Shown piece after piece: positions 1 to 9,011 of a stretch of DNA of 64,000 nucleotides. The stretch is from BOG-931 sp963781725. GTDB lineage: Bacteria > Pseudomonadota > Alphaproteobacteria > Rhizobiales > Xanthobacteraceae. Every line of letters begins with the position of its first letter. Position 1 is the first letter of the stretch. A model generated the notes under the pieces. It saw only the letters and a program-made list of their open reading frames with translations. It searched no databases and was not told the DNA's origin. The stretch is taken from positions 2,666,001 to 2,730,000 of the forward strand of contig CAWAGV010000002.1 of the NCBI GenBank assembly GCA_963781725.1, written 5' to 3'. Both the position numbers and the translations under genes were made by a program.

Positions 1-1484
1 GCAACAAGGATTTTTCCTGCATCAAAGGTTTCTGCCCGTCGTTCGTGACCGTGCATGGCGCCAAACTGAAGACGGGCGTCGGCGTCGCGGCCGATCATGA
101 TCTCGCGCCGCTGCCGGATCCGAAGCTTCCGGCGATAGACCACACCTATAATGTCGTCGTCACCGGGGTCGGCGGCACCGGTGTCGTCACGATCGGCGGC
201 ATTCTGGGCATGGCCGCGCATCTCGAAGGCAAGGGCGTCGGCGTTCTCGACATGGCCGGCCTGGCGCAAAAGGGCGGGGCGGTGTTCAGCTATATCCGCT
301 TTGCCGAGAACCCGGAGGCGATTCACGCCATCCGTGTCGCGGCCGGCCGCGCCGATCTCATTCTCGGCGGCGATATCGTCGTTGCCGGGACGCGCAAGAT
401 TCTGGCGGCGGTGAAGCCTGGCGCGACGGAAATGGTGGTCAACACCGCCGAGTTCCTGCCCGGCGAGTTCACCCGCAACGCCGATTTCTCGCTGCCGAGC
501 GAGCGGTTGAAGCGGACCATCGTCGCCGACGCCGGCCGCGACAAAACCCATTTCATCAACGCCAGCGGCATCGCCAACGCGTTGTTCGGCCAGTCCATCG
601 GCGCCAACATGTTCATGGTCGGTTACGCCTACCAGCTCGGCGCTATCCCGCTGTCAGCCGCCGCAATCGAAAAGGCGATCGAACTCAACGGCGAAGCGGT
701 CAAGATGAACGAGGCCGCCTTTCACTGGGGCCGCCGCGCCGCCATCGACCAGGCCGCGGTCGAGAGCCTGGCGAAACCGGCGACATCCATCGCCAGCGAT
801 GCGCGGCAGCTTTCTGAAACGTTCGAGGAGACGGTCGAACGCCGGGTGAAATTCCTCACCGATTATCAAAATGCAGCTTATGCGGCGCGCTATCGGGCTT
901 TGGTCGAAAGGGTCAAGGCGGTTGAGGCCGCTCGTGCTCCCGGCAAATACGGACTTGCCGACGCCGTCGCGCGCTATCTGTTCAAGCTGATGGCGTACAA
1001 GGACGAGTACGAGGTGGCGCGGCTCTATACCAACGGTGCGTTCCGCAAGCAGGTCGCAACCGAATTTGACGGCGACAATTTACGCTTTGAATTCCATCTG
1101 GCGCCGCCGCTGCTGGCGCGCATCGACAAGACGACAGGCCTGCCGCGCAAGATGAGCTTCGGTCCGTGGATGATGTCGGCGTTCGGGTTGCTGGCGAAGT
1201 TCAGGTTCCTGCGCGGGACCGCGCTCGATCCGTTCGGCCATACGCTTGAACGGCGCACCGAACGCCGGCTGGTTACGGACTATGAAACGATGCTCGACGA
1301 AGTGCTGGTGAAACTGACAGCGGAAAATCACCATCTCGCCGTCGGTCTTGCCGTGATCCCGGAGAAAATCCGCGGCTTCGGCCACGTCAAGCAGCAACAC
1401 CTTACGGCGGCCAAGGCCGACGAGGCAGCGCTGCTCGAGCAATTCCGTACCGGCGGAGCGGGTCTGCTCAAGGCTGCCGAATAG
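1..1484 (+). CDS. Indolepyruvate ferredoxin oxidoreductase, fused, C-terminal part
   Basis: The gene is open from base 3 and starts upstream of the window; 493 residues are visible. The first residues include the linker Cys motif CIKGFCPSF, which in fused alpha/beta indolepyruvate:ferredoxin oxidoreductases precedes the gamma (IorB-like) domain. That domain follows from about visible residue 40, with GVGGTGVVTIGGILG and DMAGLAQKGGAVFS, the nucleotide-binding and subunit-contact motifs of the POR gamma family. The last 200 residues match the extra C-terminal domain of the roughly 1,150-residue fused proteins (RYLFKLMAYKDEYEVARLY). The enzyme oxidatively decarboxylates aryl pyruvates from aromatic amino-acid transamination to acyl-CoA with ferredoxin. 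The TPP and Fe-S domains should lie upstream. Family is confident; exact keto-acid preference is not. Confidence 0.9.
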   Translation, partial: NKDFSCIKGFCPSFVTVHGAKLKTGVGVAADHDLAPLPDPKLPAIDHTYNVVVTGVGGTGVVTIGGILGMAAHLEGKGVGVLDMAGLAQKGGAVFSYIRFAENPEAIHAIRVAAGRADLILGGDIVVAGTRKILAAVKPGATEMVVNTAEFLPGEFTRNADFSLPSERLKRTIVADAGRDKTHFINASGIANALFGQSIGANMFMVGYAYQLGAIPLSAAAIEKAIELNGEAVKMNEAAFHWGRRAAIDQAAVESLAKPATSIASDARQLSETFEETVERRVKFLTDYQNAAYAARYRALVERVKAVEAARAPGKYGLADAVARYLFKLMAYKDEYEVARLYTNGAFRKQVATEFDGDNLRFEFHLAPPLLARIDKTTGLPRKMSFGPWMMSAFGLLAKFRFLRGTALDPFGHTLERRTERRLVTDYETMLDEVLVKLTAENHHLAVGLAVIPEKIRGFGHVKQQHLTAAKADEAALLEQFRTGGAGLLKAAE

Positions 1485-1508
1485 TTTTATTCGCGGCGGC
1501 CTCGCCGG

Positions 1509-2705
1509 TCACGTCTTGTGACCGGTCCGTGATGGATGCCGCAGAAAAGCCAGCAGCAATTCAGTGACTTTCCCGGGCTGCTCCTGCTGCACCCAGTGCC
1601 CGGCGCCGTCCACCAGATGAAATCCTGTCGTCTGCGTGCAGGCACTGTTCTGCATGCTCTCTGCCGCGCCCGGCGTCTGATAAGTGCCCCAGTCGCTTTT
1701 GCCCGCGATGTAGAGCGACGGTACGTCGATGCTGCGGCCGGAAAACGTATGCATTTCGGCCATGCTCTTTCGATCGGTGCCGCGCCGCGCCCGATAGCCT
1801 TGCAGAGCGCCAGTGAATTGGGTGCGGCTATACTCCGTGACATAAACGCCGACTTCCGCCTCGGTCAGCCATTTGCATTGCGCGATCTCGGCTGCCGACG
1901 GCATGTACGGCGCGACGTTCGCGGCCATGCCCTTGTCGCGCTCCATCACATAGTAAGTCGGCATCTTCGCCAGCTCTTCGGCCGTGCGTGCCTTGAGCCG
2001 GTGCGGCTTGTTGGCTTTCCAATCGGCGCTTTTGTAATGGTAATAGGCGCGGAAGAAGGCGTGCAGTCCTTGCGGCGCATGCAGCATGTCATCGTTGGCG
2101 CCGGGAGTGCGCTGATAGTTCTGGTAATACTTCCGCGGCGGGTCGAGCTTTGCCAGTTCGGCGTCCATTTCGTCGTCGGTCATCGGCCGTGGCGGCGGCG
2201 CGGCGCCATTCGCGGTGTTGAACGGTAACGGCGGCACGCCGGGAAACGGCGAGCTCATCATCACCGCGGATCGAAACACGTCGGGCCGTACAAGCGCGCT
2301 CCATGCGGCGACCGGCGAGCCTGCGTCGTGCCCGGCGACCATCGCCACCTGCCGATAGCCGAGCGCGAACACCAGCGCGGTGGCGTCGCGGACCATATTA
2401 AGAATCCGGAATGGGTCGGGATCGGCATCGTAAGAACCGTCCCAGCCCGTCGTGCGTCCGTAGCCACGCTGGTCCGGCGCGATGACGTGATAGCCGGCTT
2501 GCGCCAGCGGCCGCATGATCTTTCGCCAACTATAGGCCAGCTCCGGAAAACCGTGGAGGAGCAGCACCGCCGGCCGGCCCGCCGTCTCGTAGCCGGCCTC
2601 GAGAATATGCACGGTCAGGCCGTTGACGTTGGCGATGGTGCGGGAGCGAATATCCGGCGGCAGCGTACCATTACCATAGGGCGGCAGCCCGGCTTCGTTC
2701 GGCAT
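1509..2705 (-). CDS. Epoxide hydrolase-like alpha/beta hydrolase
   Basis: 398 residues. The frame is open further upstream, but I start at the ATG at 2705 because a GGAGGAG ribosome site lies just ahead and the protein then has normal family length. Motifs in order: HGFPE oxyanion-hole region near residue 51, DQRGYGRT, and the nucleophile elbow GHDAGS, placing aspartate 127 as nucleophile. An aspartate there is typical of epoxide hydrolases and haloalkane dehalogenases, not serine esterases. The C-terminal histidine is in GAGHWVQQEQP. A tyrosine-rich cap (PPRKYYQNYQRT, FFRAYYHYKS) could supply epoxide-activating tyrosines. Convergent with the oxidoreductase before it and divergent from the MmgE/PrpD gene. 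No signal peptide seen; probably cytoplasmic. Substrate unknown. Confidence 0.85.
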   Translation of the reverse strand: MPNEAGLPPYGNGTLPPDIRSRTIANVNGLTVHILEAGYETAGRPAVLLLHGFPELAYSWRKIMRPLAQAGYHVIAPDQRGYGRTTGWDGSYDADPDPFRILNMVRDATALVFALGYRQVAMVAGHDAGSPVAAWSALVRPDVFRSAVMMSSPFPGVPPLPFNTANGAAPPPRPMTDDEMDAELAKLDPPRKYYQNYQRTPGANDDMLHAPQGLHAFFRAYYHYKSADWKANKPHRLKARTAEELAKMPTYYVMERDKGMAANVAPYMPSAAEIAQCKWLTEAEVGVYVTEYSRTQFTGALQGYRARRGTDRKSMAEMHTFSGRSIDVPSLYIAGKSDWGTYQTPGAAESMQNSACTQTTGFHLVDGAGHWVQQEQPGKVTELLLAFLRHPSRTGHKT

Positions 2706-2834
2706 CGAAGGCTCCTCCGTTTGTCGCAACGCCAGCTTAGCATCCGGCCAATGCGGCGCGGGAGCGCGGCGGCGCGGCTTGACGGCGGTGCAGATAGCGC
2801 CATGCTGACGTCGCGCTCTGTCGTGGAGAAACCC

Positions 2835-4217
2835 ATGAGTTCTCGCACCGGTTCTCGCACCAGTTCTCTCACGCTCGACTTCGGCCGCTTTGTCGCCGAT
2901 CTCAGCCTGCGGCAAATCCCTTCGGAAGGTTGTGACACGGCGCGCCGCGGGATGGCCGATTGCTTCGGCGTACTGATCGCCGGCTCACGCAATCCGGAAA
3001 TTGCGCTGGTGGATCGGGAACTGGGCCATGCGAGCGGTGCGGCGCTAGCTTCGCTGATCCCGTCCGGCGCCCGGCGTTCCATTGAGACCGCGGCGCTGGT
3101 CAACGGCATCGCGGCGCACATTCTCGACTATGACGACGTGTCGCTCGACGGACATCCGAGCGCCGTTCTGGTGCCGGCAATCCTTGCGCAAGCCGAGGCG
3201 AGTGGATCGAGCGGCGCGGAGATGCTGACAGCCTATATCGCGGGCTTTGAAGTCTGGGCGGAGCTTCTGGAGCGCCAGCCGATCCCGCTCCATCGCAAGG
3301 GCTGGCACCCGTCGGCCGTGCTCGGACCGGTCGCGGCTGCGGCGGCGTGCGCCAAGTTGCGCGGCCTCGACGCCAAAGGCGTCTCGACGGCGATGGCGAT
3401 TGCCGCGTCGATGTCTTCCGGCCTGGTGGCCAATTTCGGCAGCATGACCAAATCGTTTCAGGTCGGCCGCGCCGGACAGTCCGGGCTGATCGCCGCGCGC
3501 CTGGCCCAAGCCGGATTGACCGCTTCGCTCGACGCGCTGGAGCATCCGGCCGGATTATTGATGGCGCTTTCAGTCGCCGGCAGTCCCGTACTCGATCGTC
3601 CCTTCAACGCCACGCAGAAGGAATGGCACATCGTCGGCCACGGTCTGAGCATCAAGCGCTATCCGATCTGCTACGCGACGCATCGTTCGATCGACGCCGC
3701 GCTCGATCTGATCGAACGCCACGATCTTTCGCCGGAACAGGTCGAGCGGATTGATGTTCTGACCGGAAGGACGCAAATGCTGATGCTGCGCAATAGCCGT
3801 CCGCAGACCGGGCTCGAAGCAAAGTTCAGCATGCAGTTCGCGATGGCGGCCGCGCTTTGTGCCCGTCGTGTCGGGCTTGCCGAATTGACCGATGCGTTCG
3901 TCAAACGCCCGGACGTGCAGGCGGTCTTTTCCCGGGTCTCGCTCAGCGGCACGGATGCGGTCAAGGAGGGTTCCAATTTCGCACCCTCCGATGAGGTCGA
4001 AATCACGACGGTCAAAGGACAGAAGCTCAGCAGCGGGCCGGTCGAATATGCAAAAGGCAGCCACCAGCGCCCGCTGTCGCGCGAGCAGCTATGGGACAAG
4101 TTTGCCGATTGCCTGGGCGCGGATTTTTCCGACGACCGGAAGTCGCGCGCTTTCGAAAACCTGATGGGAATCGACCTGCTCAACGGCGCCGGCGATCTTG
4201 TCTCACCGGTCCAATAG
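2835..4217 (+). CDS. MmgE/PrpD family protein
   Basis: 460 residues, the usual length of the 2-methylcitrate dehydratase / MmgE-PrpD / cis-aconitate decarboxylase family. The ATG at 2835 is preceded by GGAG at good spacing; an in-frame ATG at 2802 is the alternative. Family landmarks: HILDYDDVSLDGHPS near residue 95, GRAGQSGLIAARLAQ mid-protein, and KRYPICYATHRSIDAALDL. These form the all-alpha domain and the KRYP-type C-terminal region. Members dehydrate or isomerise small carboxylic acids, but many in Hyphomicrobiales are uncharacterised. There is no prpB or prpC neighbour here, so methylcitrate-cycle membership is not supported. The reading frame extends upstream over the divergent hydrolase start, but that part lacks family features. 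Confidence 0.85.
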   Translation: MSSRTGSRTSSLTLDFGRFVADLSLRQIPSEGCDTARRGMADCFGVLIAGSRNPEIALVDRELGHASGAALASLIPSGARRSIETAALVNGIAAHILDYDDVSLDGHPSAVLVPAILAQAEASGSSGAEMLTAYIAGFEVWAELLERQPIPLHRKGWHPSAVLGPVAAAAACAKLRGLDAKGVSTAMAIAASMSSGLVANFGSMTKSFQVGRAGQSGLIAARLAQAGLTASLDALEHPAGLLMALSVAGSPVLDRPFNATQKEWHIVGHGLSIKRYPICYATHRSIDAALDLIERHDLSPEQVERIDVLTGRTQMLMLRNSRPQTGLEAKFSMQFAMAAALCARRVGLAELTDAFVKRPDVQAVFSRVSLSGTDAVKEGSNFAPSDEVEITTVKGQKLSSGPVEYAKGSHQRPLSREQLWDKFADCLGADFSDDRKSRAFENLMGIDLLNGAGDLVSPVQ

Positions 4218-4239
4218 CAAGCGGCGGCGCTTTTCGCCG

Positions 4240-4470
4240 CTACATGCCGCGGCTCGCCAGCACCGCCTTGCAGGCGCGGCTGAGTCTCGCCTTGTTCGCT
4301 TGCAGGCAAGAACCGACCCTGAATTGATCGGGAATTTCGTTCTTGCAGAAGCGGCGTGCATCGCCGCGGCAGGCGCGGTCCTCCGGCGTATTTTCTTGCG
4401 GGTAAGTTTGCGCCAGCGCTGCGCCCGACATCAAAATCACGGCAAGGACAATGGATACGCCACGCTTCAT
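4240..4470 (-). CDS. Small secreted cysteine-rich protein
   Basis: 76 residues with a clear signal peptide (positively charged MKRG, hydrophobic stretch, cleavage after ALA-Q near residue 21). The mature part of about 55 residues carries four cysteines in the pattern ACRGDARRFC and SCLQANKARLSRACKAVL, so two disulfides in the periplasm are likely. A GGAGAGGAATCACC ribosome site precedes the ATG at 4470. Small proteins with this cysteine pattern recur in Bradyrhizobium-type genomes, usually as hypothetical proteins. The gene is convergent with the MmgE/PrpD gene and divergent from hemH. Function unknown. Confidence 0.75.
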   Translation of the reverse strand: MKRGVSIVLAVILMSGAALAQTYPQENTPEDRACRGDARRFCKNEIPDQFRVGSCLQANKARLSRACKAVLASRGM

Positions 4471-4573
4471 GGTGATTCCTCTCCAGTGGTAGTCGATAAC
4501 GAAAACGAACGGTCATTTACGTTGGCGGAATGGGGTCGAAGTTGAGCCGTAAAAATTCGCCAGCGGAACTCCG

Positions 4574-5782
4574 ATGGAGTATCCTGATAACATGAGTGAT
4601 CAGTCCCAGGTTCCCGGAACAGTCGCCGAGGCGAAGGAGCCGGCCGCAGCCGAAGTTGCGTTGCCGACAGCCGTTGAGGCGCCGCCGCTGGCGCAATCGT
4701 CCGTGCCTGCCGTGGAAACGACGGTTCCCGTATCTCCTTCCGACGCGGTACCTGCGGCAAAAGCAACCGTTGTTTCCGAAGCCGCGCCTGTCGAGCGCGG
4801 CATCGGCGTGCTGCTCGTCAACCTCGGCACGCCCGATGCGGCCGATGCGGGCTCCATACGCCGTTATCTGAAGGAATTTCTCACCGACCGCCGTGTCATC
4901 GAGAACGACGGCCTCCTCTGGAGGCTCGTTCTCAACGGCGTCATCCTGCCGGTGCGCTCCCGCCGCAAAGTGCGCGACTATCAGCGGATCTGGAATCGCG
5001 ACAAGGACGAGTCGCCGTTCAAGACCATCACCCGTTCGCAGGCCGAAAAGCTTGCCGGAATCCTCGAGCCGCTCGGAAAGCACGTCATCGTCGATTGGGC
5101 GATGCGCTATGCCAGCCCTTCAATCGCATCGCAACTCGAAAAACTCGTCGCCCGCGGTTGCGATCGTATCGTGGTGATGCCGCTTTATCCGCAATATTCG
5201 GCGACGACGACGGCGACAGTCGCCGACGAGGTGTTCCGTTATGTGATGAAGCTGCGGCGGCAACCGGCGCTTCGCATCATGCCGGCCTATTACGACGATC
5301 CATATTACATCGAAGTGCTGGCGTCGTCATTGAAGGCCGAGCTCAAGGCGCTGCCGTTCGCGGCCGACGCGATCCTGTTGTCCTATCACGGGATGCCGAA
5401 GGAGTACGTCCGCAAGGGCGATCCCTATGAAGCGCAATGCGTCAGGACTACGGAGCTGCTGCGCGGGCAGCTGAAGCTCGACGAGTCGAAATTGATGATG
5501 ACGTACCAGTCGCGCTTCGGCCGCGCCAAGTGGCTCGAGCCCTCCACGGTCAAAACCGTCAAGGCGCTGGCCAAAAAGGGCGTGAAAAATCTTGTCGTCA
5601 TGACGCCGGGATTTTCCGCCGATTGCCTGGAGACGCTGGAGGAGATCGCAGTCGAAAACGCCGAGGTGTTCAAGCGGGCAGGGGGCCAGAACTTCGCCGC
5701 CATTCCCTGCCTCAATGACAGCGAGGCCGGCATGCTGATGATCTGGCAGCTCGCCATGCGCGAGCTCAAAGGCTGGGTGTGA
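4574..5782 (+). CDS. hemH: Ferrochelatase with N-terminal extension
   Basis: Inserts ferrous iron into protoporphyrin IX, the last step of protoheme synthesis. The catalytic core begins at GIGVLLVNLGTPDAAD. It includes SYHGMP, the active-site histidine, then MTYQSRFGRAKWLEP and PGFSADCLETLEEI, the conserved acidic metal-path motif. As drawn the protein is 402 residues. The core accounts for about 330, and the first 70 or so are Ala/Pro/Val/Thr-rich low-complexity sequence not usual for bacterial ferrochelatases. A second in-frame ATG at 4592 shortens it by only six residues. Neither start has a strong ribosome site, so the true N-terminus is uncertain. No hydrophobic anchor is visible in the extension. 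Confidence 0.93.
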   Translation: MEYPDNMSDQSQVPGTVAEAKEPAAAEVALPTAVEAPPLAQSSVPAVETTVPVSPSDAVPAAKATVVSEAAPVERGIGVLLVNLGTPDAADAGSIRRYLKEFLTDRRVIENDGLLWRLVLNGVILPVRSRRKVRDYQRIWNRDKDESPFKTITRSQAEKLAGILEPLGKHVIVDWAMRYASPSIASQLEKLVARGCDRIVVMPLYPQYSATTTATVADEVFRYVMKLRRQPALRIMPAYYDDPYYIEVLASSLKAELKALPFAADAILLSYHGMPKEYVRKGDPYEAQCVRTTELLRGQLKLDESKLMMTYQSRFGRAKWLEPSTVKTVKALAKKGVKNLVVMTPGFSADCLETLEEIAVENAEVFKRAGGQNFAAIPCLNDSEAGMLMIWQLAMRELKGWV

Positions 5783-5952
5783 GCCGCCGCCGGTGCGGCC
5801 GATCAACCTCTCGTTAACCATATCCGTTTTAACTCCGTTAACCCTCGGCTCGCCTCGGCGGCCGCGGCTGCTGCCATTTGGCGCGTGTCTCGCGCCTGCC
5901 GGTCCGGTTCCTTGCCGGCCCGATAACAGGTTCGGTGGCGAGGAGGTCGCAG

Positions 5953-7845
5953 GTGTCGTGCCGTCGCCGGCCACTGATAGCCGCCGCTGCTGTAGCTTTT
6001 GCGCTGGCGCCGGCCGTTGGCATGGCGCAGACGCCAGGCAGCGGCACGCTGGCGCAGTCGGCTATCCCCGACCCGAACGCCCAGTTCCTGCAGCCCACAT
6101 TGCAAGGCAATCCGAACAATCCGCCGCGGTTTCGGCGTAACGGCGTTGTCGACAACCAGACGCCGCCGACCGGGGCATTCACCGCGCCATCGCGCATCGG
6201 CGCGATACCGACCTATGGCAGCCCGCAGGCTTTCGGTGCGGGCGGCACCGGTTTTGACTCGGCGAACCTGTCGAAAAATCAAAAGAAGAAGTTGCGGGCG
6301 CAGGTCACATCGCCCGGACCTGGAGTAGACGCGCCGCAGACGACGTTCGATCCGGCGCAAGCGACGCAATTTGCCGTGCCGGCGGCTGCGCCGCCGCACC
6401 CCGCCACGCCGCCGGTCGAGATCTATCCAAGCAAAGCCGCCGGCCGGCCCGGCGCCAGCTTGCCGCCTTTGGCCCAGCCGCTGCCGGTCAGCAATCCGCC
6501 GCCGGAAGTTTATCCATTGGCGGCAGCGAGCCGGCCCGGCGCGAAATTGCCGGTGCCGCAGGCGATCGATGCCGAGGAGAGCGCCAAGGCTGCGCTGCTC
6601 GATCCCTATGCCAGCGCGAGCACGCCGCCGCCCGGCACGCCGCCGCTGAACAGCCTGCCGCTCGGCACCGTGCCGCAGCGGCCGCTGCCGATCGGCGATA
6701 ACGATCCGTACGCGCCGGTCGGTATTCGCGGCGGCTCGTTCATGTTCTTTCCGTCGGTCGAACTGTCGGCCGGCGCCGACAGCAATCCGCAGCATATCCA
6801 GGGCGGGGCGAACTCGCTCTATTTCGTCGCGGCTCCGGAACTGCTGGTGCAATCCGACTGGTCACGGCATTCGCTGACGGCCGATATCCGCGGCTCTTAC
6901 ACCGACTACACCAACGGCAGCTTCGAGCCCTCGCTCAATCACCCTTATTTCAATTCGATCATCGACGGCCGCATCGACGTGACCCGCGACACCCAGCTCC
7001 TGCTGGAGAACCGCGTGCTGGTCTCGACCTCGAATCCCGGCAATCCGAACCTGCAAGCCAATCTTGCAAAGCTGCCGATCGAAACCACCATCGGGGGTAC
7101 GTTCGGCGTCCTGCAGAACTTCAACCGGATGTTCGTGTCGTTGAAAGGGCTGTTCGATCGTTCGATGTACCAGAATTCCCAGTTGGTCGACGGCGAAAGC
7201 GCCAGCAATTCCCAGCAGAATCTCAATCAATACGGCGCGGTCGCGCGCGTCGGCTATGAGATCGATCCGGGTCTCAAGCCGTTCGTCGAAGTCCAGGAAG
7301 ACGAGCGTGTTCATGACGACAAGCTCGACTTCAACGGGCAGCTTCGTGACTCGGTCGGCACCAGCGTGAAGCTCGGCGCTACGCTCGATCTTTTCAGTAC
7401 GCTGACCGGCGAGATGGCTTTCGGCTATCTGCACCGCACTTATCAAGATCCCAATTTGCCGAATATCGACGGCCCGACGCTCGACGGCAGCCTGATCTGG
7501 AAAGCCACGGCGCTGACGACGGCGAAGCTCACCGCATCTTCCGTCGTCAACGAGTTGGTCTTGCAGAACGTGTCAGGTTCGCTGAGCCGCGACGTGAATA
7601 TCGAAGTCGATCACGCGCTGCGGCGCTGGCTCGTCATCAACGGCATTGTCGGTTATGGGCGGGATCAATATGTCGGCCTCGGCCGCGACGATAACCGCTA
7701 TTTCGTCTCGGGCGGCGCCACTTACAAGTTCACGCGGGAACTGTCGCTCAAGGGCGAATTGCGGCACGACTGGCTGACGTCGAATGTCAGCGGCGTGGCC
7801 TACGACTCGACGTCTGTGCTGTTCACGCTGCGCCTGCAACGCTAG
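5953..7845 (+). CDS. Outer-membrane beta-barrel protein with proline-rich N-terminal region
   Basis: I choose GTG at 5953, although the frame is open earlier, because AGGAGG sits six bases ahead and a clean signal peptide follows (CRRRPLIAAAAVAFALAPAV, cleavage near GMAQ). The protein is then 630 residues. Residues 25-240 are Pro/Ala/Gly-rich and contain two imperfect repeats, EIYPSKAAGRPGASLP and EVYPLAAASRPGAKLP. The C-terminal 380 residues alternate hydrophobic and polar residues with many aromatic strand ends and finish FTLRLQR, as in the putative beta-barrel porin 2 (BBP2-type) family. Probable location is the outer membrane; substrate unknown. It lies downstream of hemH and convergent with galU. 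Confidence 0.78.
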   Translation: MSCRRRPLIAAAAVAFALAPAVGMAQTPGSGTLAQSAIPDPNAQFLQPTLQGNPNNPPRFRRNGVVDNQTPPTGAFTAPSRIGAIPTYGSPQAFGAGGTGFDSANLSKNQKKKLRAQVTSPGPGVDAPQTTFDPAQATQFAVPAAAPPHPATPPVEIYPSKAAGRPGASLPPLAQPLPVSNPPPEVYPLAAASRPGAKLPVPQAIDAEESAKAALLDPYASASTPPPGTPPLNSLPLGTVPQRPLPIGDNDPYAPVGIRGGSFMFFPSVELSAGADSNPQHIQGGANSLYFVAAPELLVQSDWSRHSLTADIRGSYTDYTNGSFEPSLNHPYFNSIIDGRIDVTRDTQLLLENRVLVSTSNPGNPNLQANLAKLPIETTIGGTFGVLQNFNRMFVSLKGLFDRSMYQNSQLVDGESASNSQQNLNQYGAVARVGYEIDPGLKPFVEVQEDERVHDDKLDFNGQLRDSVGTSVKLGATLDLFSTLTGEMAFGYLHRTYQDPNLPNIDGPTLDGSLIWKATALTTAKLTASSVVNELVLQNVSGSLSRDVNIEVDHALRRWLVINGIVGYGRDQYVGLGRDDNRYFVSGGATYKFTRELSLKGELRHDWLTSNVSGVAYDSTSVLFTLRLQR

Positions 7846-7861
7846 CGGCGCACTTCAAACA

Positions 7862-8740
7862 TCAGTCGCCGAGGATTTTCCTGATTTCCGCCCGGAAGCC
7901 GGGTGCGATGTCGCTGCGCGACAGCGCGTAGGAAACGTTGGCGGTGAGGAAGCCGATTTTCGAGCCGCAGTCGAAACTGCGGCCGTCGAACTTCAGGCCG
8001 TAGAACGGCTGCCGCTTGGCCAGCTGGATCATGGCGTCGGTCAACTGGATTTCGCCCCCGGTGCCGCGTTCCTGGCTGCCGAGGACTTCGAGAATTTCCG
8101 GCTGCAAAATATAACGGCCGGTGAGAATGAGGTTCGACGGCGCCCGGTCGCGCGGCGGCTTCTCGACCATGGTGGTGATCGAGAACATCTTCCCGATATG
8201 CTCGCCGACGCCGACCACGCCGTATTGATCGACGCGCTCATAGGGCACCTCTTCGACCGCGACGATGTTGGCCGCTTGCGAGAGGCCGCGCGCAGCGTCC
8301 ATCATCTGCGCCAGGCAGCCGCGCTCGTGTTGAACCAGCACGTCGGGCAAAAGCAGCGCAAACGGTTCATTGCCGACGAGCTCGCGGGCGCACCACACTG
8401 CATGGCCGAGGCCGAGCGGTTCCTGCTGCCGGGTGAAGCTTGTCGAGCCCGGCGCCGGAAGCTCCTTGGTCAGGAATTCCAGCGCGTCGTGTTTCTGGCG
8501 TTCGAGCAGCGTCATTTCCAGCTCAAACTGCCGGTCGAAGTGGTCCTCGATCACGCCCTTGTTGCGGCCGGTGACGAAGATGAAATGCTCGATGCCGGCT
8601 TCACGGGCCTCGTCGACGACGTGCTGGATCAGCGGCCGGTCGACCACCGGAAGCATCTCTTTGGGCATGGCCTTGGTCGCCGGCAAAAACCGGGTGCCGA
8701 GGCCGGCCACGGGGAAAACCGCCTTGCGGATGGGCTTCAT
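7862..8740 (-). CDS. galU: UTP--glucose-1-phosphate uridylyltransferase
   Basis: 292 residues, standard for bacterial GalU. The N-terminus has the nucleotidyltransferase signature FPVAGLGTRFLPATKAMPKE, then MLPVVDRPLIQHVVDEA and FVTGRNKGVIEDHFD. Later motifs are GLGHAVWCARELVGNEPFA, VVEKPPRDRAPSNLILTGRY and YGLKFDGRSFDCGSKIGF, all typical of GalU. It makes UDP-glucose for exopolysaccharide, LPS core and glucan synthesis in the cytoplasm. It stands alone, convergent with the barrel protein and divergent from the lytic transglycosylase. Confidence 0.96.
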   Translation of the reverse strand: MKPIRKAVFPVAGLGTRFLPATKAMPKEMLPVVDRPLIQHVVDEAREAGIEHFIFVTGRNKGVIEDHFDRQFELEMTLLERQKHDALEFLTKELPAPGSTSFTRQQEPLGLGHAVWCARELVGNEPFALLLPDVLVQHERGCLAQMMDAARGLSQAANIVAVEEVPYERVDQYGVVGVGEHIGKMFSITTMVEKPPRDRAPSNLILTGRYILQPEILEVLGSQERGTGGEIQLTDAMIQLAKRQPFYGLKFDGRSFDCGSKIGFLTANVSYALSRSDIAPGFRAEIRKILGD

Positions 8741-9011
8741 GTGATGCTGGCCGTTGGGCAGGAGAATAGGGGCGTCATATAGTCCGTTTTGTCGCAGTCG
8801 GTTTTGTTGCCAACTTCATTGTTCAAACAAAAAGACGGCATCGGTTAGGCATTGCAACGCGAATCAGCCTGCATGATTAGTTGGATACGGTTGCCGAAAA
8901 AAGACAGTACCAACGCCGCATTAAAGGTTCGATAGCATAGTGGGCGGCTGCTGGTGCAGCCGTAAATCGAGATTGTCCGCCATCCCAACACCGACCAAGC
9001 TAATTCCGATC

